Assembly (NCBI GenBank): GCA_050250815.1
Contig: JBFWNY010000018.1
Span: 1-64,000 of the forward strand
Length of the DNA stretch: 64,000 nucleotides
From: JAEUMD01 sp050250815
GTDB lineage: Bacteria; Pseudomonadota; Alphaproteobacteria; Rhizobiales; Hyphomicrobiaceae
Direction: 5' to 3'
The notes beneath the pieces are model-generated. The model made no database searches and was not told the origin of the DNA. It worked only from the letters and a program-made list of their open reading frames with translations. Below, piece by piece: positions 62,206-64,000 of the stretch (the first letter of the stretch is position 1; the number at the start of each line of letters is the position of its first letter). The position numbers and the translations under genes were made by a program.

Positions 62206-64000
62206 ATGATCTACAACGCCATCGTCTTCCTGCCGCTCGTAGGCGCCCTGATCGCAGGCCTGTTCGGCCGCGCCATCGGCGACCGGCCGTCCGAGATCGT
62301 CACCACGGCGCTGTTGATCGTGGCGTGCGGACTGTCATGGATCGTCTTCGTGCAGGTCGGCTTCAATGGCGAGACCGCGCGCGTGCCGATCATGCGCTGG
62401 ATCACGTCAGGTGATCTCGACGTGTCGTGGTCGCTGCGCATCGACACGCTCACCGCCGTCATGCTGGTCGTCGTGACGACGGTCTCCTCGCTCGTGCATC
62501 TCTATTCCATCGGCTATATGCACGAGGACGACAGCAGGCCGCGCTTCTTTGCCTATCTGTCGCTGTTTACCTTCGCTATGCTGATGCTGGTGACGGCCGA
62601 CAATCTGCTGCAGATGTTCTTCGGCTGGGAGGGCGTCGGCCTCGCCTCCTACCTTCTGATCGGCTTCTGGTATCACAAGCCCTCCGCGAACGCGGCAGCG
62701 ATCAAGGCGTTCATCGTCAATCGCGTCGGCGACTTCGGCTTCGCGCTCGGCATCTTCGGTGTCTTCTTCTTCTTCGGAACGATCAACCTCGATGCCATCT
62801 TTGCCGCGGCCCCCGGCGCCAAGGGCGCCACCATGCCGTTCCTGGGCTACCAGGTCGACGTGATGACGACCCTGTGCCTGCTGCTGTTCATGGGCGCGAT
62901 GGGTAAGTCGGCGCAGCTCTTCCTGCACACCTGGCTGCCGGATGCGATGGAGGGCCCGACACCGGTCTCCGCCCTTATCCACGCGGCGACAATGGTGACT
63001 GCCGGCGTGTTCATGGTGGCGCGTCTGTCGCCGCTGTTCGAGTTGGCGCCGGCCGCACTTCAGGTGGTCACCCTGGTGGGAGCGGCAACCGCCTTCTTCG
63101 CGGCGACCGTCGGCCTCGTGCAGAACGACATCAAGCGCGTCGTTGCCTACTCCACGTGCTCGCAGCTCGGCTACATGTTCACCGCGCTCGGCGTCGGCGC
63201 CTACGGAGCCGGCATCTTCCACCTGTTCACGCACGCATTCTTCAAGGCGCTGCTGTTCCTTGGGGCCGGCTCGGTCATCCACGCCATGCATCACGAGCAG
63301 GACATGCGCAACATGGGTGGTCTCGCGCCCAAGATCCGCTTCACCTGGATCATGATGCTGATCGGAACGCTGGCGCTGACGGGCGTCGGTATTCCGCATC
63401 TGGCCGGCTTCGCGGGCTTTCACTCCAAGGATGCGATCGTCGAGACGGTCTATGCCGCGCACCTGCCGTACGACTATGCCTTCTGGCTGCTGGTGATCGC
63501 TGCGCTGATGACCTCGTTCTACTCGTGGCGCCTCATATTCCTGACGTTCCATGGCAAGACGCGCGCAGAGCCCGACGTGTTCAAGCACGCGCACGAGAGT
63601 CCGCCGGTGATGCTGGTGCCGCTCGCGGTGCTGGCGGTGGGCGCGGTGGTCGCTGGCTTTGTGTTCCAGCCCTACTTCATTGGCAAGAATTTCGACGCCT
63701 TCTGGGGCAACTCACTGGCCCATGCCTCGGCCAACCAGTCCGCTGCCGCAACGGTGCAGGCGGTCGGCGATATCGCGCAGGCACTGGGTGGCACGCCAAC
63801 GCACGTGCCGTCAGCTACGCCAGCGGCCGAGGGGCATGCACCGCCCGCCGCTGGCCCAGCGGCTCACGGTGAGCCGGCCGCGCATGCGCCGTCAGCCAAG
63901 CACGGTGGCGCGCATCATCCGCCCGAGTGGGTGGCCTGGTCTCCCACGATCGCCATGGTGTCGGGCTTCGGTCTTGCCTACCTCTTCTATATCGTCGCGC
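62206..64000 (+). CDS. nuoL: NADH-quinone oxidoreductase subunit L (3' end outside window)
   Basis: 598 residues visible. An antiporter-like proton-pumping subunit: FGWEGVGLASYLLIGFWY, LHTWLPDAMEGPTPVSALIH and FTHAFFKALLFLGAGSVIH are conserved. A His/Ala/Pro-rich cytoplasm-side loop (residues about 510-575) lies before the last helices. The ATG at 62206 fits the family N-terminus (MIYNAIVFLPLVGALIAGLF); an in-frame ATG at 62167 with GAGGGG upstream would add 13 residues. The gap to nuoK is 141 nt. Confidence 0.95.
   Translation, partial: MIYNAIVFLPLVGALIAGLFGRAIGDRPSEIVTTALLIVACGLSWIVFVQVGFNGETARVPIMRWITSGDLDVSWSLRIDTLTAVMLVVVTTVSSLVHLYSIGYMHEDDSRPRFFAYLSLFTFAMLMLVTADNLLQMFFGWEGVGLASYLLIGFWYHKPSANAAAIKAFIVNRVGDFGFALGIFGVFFFFGTINLDAIFAAAPGAKGATMPFLGYQVDVMTTLCLLLFMGAMGKSAQLFLHTWLPDAMEGPTPVSALIHAATMVTAGVFMVARLSPLFELAPAALQVVTLVGAATAFFAATVGLVQNDIKRVVAYSTCSQLGYMFTALGVGAYGAGIFHLFTHAFFKALLFLGAGSVIHAMHHEQDMRNMGGLAPKIRFTWIMMLIGTLALTGVGIPHLAGFAGFHSKDAIVETVYAAHLPYDYAFWLLVIAALMTSFYSWRLIFLTFHGKTRAEPDVFKHAHESPPVMLVPLAVLAVGAVVAGFVFQPYFIGKNFDAFWGNSLAHASANQSAAATVQAVGDIAQALGGTPTHVPSATPAAEGHAPPAAGPAAHGEPAAHAPSAKHGGAHHPPEWVAWSPTIAMVSGFGLAYLFYIVA

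Noticed and set aside
62407..63594. 395-codon minus-strand frame across nuoL
   Set aside because: Antisense to transmembrane helices of NuoL; very high Gln/Arg/His content.

Overview
This window is GC-rich chromosomal DNA from an alphaproteobacterium, most likely of the order Hyphomicrobiales (Rhizobiales). Four things point there: Porin_2-type porins with the N-terminal ADLEERxAELEATT segment; an RpoE-ChrR pair with every ChrR zinc and cupin ligand at the expected position; the order tig - clpP - clpX - lon - HU with tRNA genes between; and a nuoA-to-nuoL operon carrying a NuoE with a long Ala-rich C-terminal extension. I see no phage, insertion sequence, CRISPR array or rRNA operon. The species cannot be named from sequence alone.

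Layout. 1-6140: a phospho-signalling module with a PP2C phosphatase (cut by the window edge), a cytoplasmic FHA protein, a secreted/membrane VWA-FHA protein and, divergently, a transmembrane Ser/Thr kinase whose outer part is a tandem-repeat coiled coil. 6273-11576: a CoxE-like VWA protein, two tandem paralogous porins and a small membrane protein. 11986-15719: opgG-opgH for osmoregulated periplasmic glucans. 15752-18333: a YcjX-YcjF-like pair. 18605-20277: four small secreted or membrane proteins of unknown function, two of them repetitive. 20489-22630: the ECF sigma factor RpoE, its zinc anti-sigma ChrR and an SDR oxidoreductase, with a good candidate autoregulatory promoter. 22656-24887: kdsA, a DUF1194 protein and a DUF6455 protein. 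25130-29152: a probable operon of circularly permuted ATP-grasp/alpha-E fusion, transglutaminase and a MoaD/ThiS-like beta-grasp protein. 29362-35051: PAP2 phosphatase, di-haem DUF1111 protein, a second OpgG/OpgD paralogue, a VWA protein and a pirin. 35141-37758: rhodanese, SseA-type sulfurtransferase and cysteine synthase. 38007-39295: an outer-membrane beta-barrel protein with a CtrA-like site upstream, and a 50-residue membrane protein. 39556-48730: tRNA-Leu, trigger factor, ClpP, ClpX, Lon, HU, tRNA-Val, an orphan response regulator and tRNA-Asp. 48921 to the end: the complex I operon nuoABCDEFGHIJKL with seven non-canonical genes inserted; nuoL runs off the window.

How the parts fit. The window combines housekeeping proteostasis (nascent-chain chaperone, ClpXP and Lon, with a plausible RpoH promoter before lon), respiration (complex I) and envelope functions (porins, glucans, Kdo synthesis, outer-membrane barrel). 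Overlaid on these are stress and phosphorylation signalling systems. The least understood parts are the kinase-phosphatase-FHA module, the small secreted proteins at 18.6-20.3 kb, the ATP-grasp/alpha-E/transglutaminase/beta-grasp operon and the extra genes in the nuo operon, one of which encodes a FlK-like thioesterase. Long reading frames antisense to these genes were judged to be GC-rich shadows and are not annotated.
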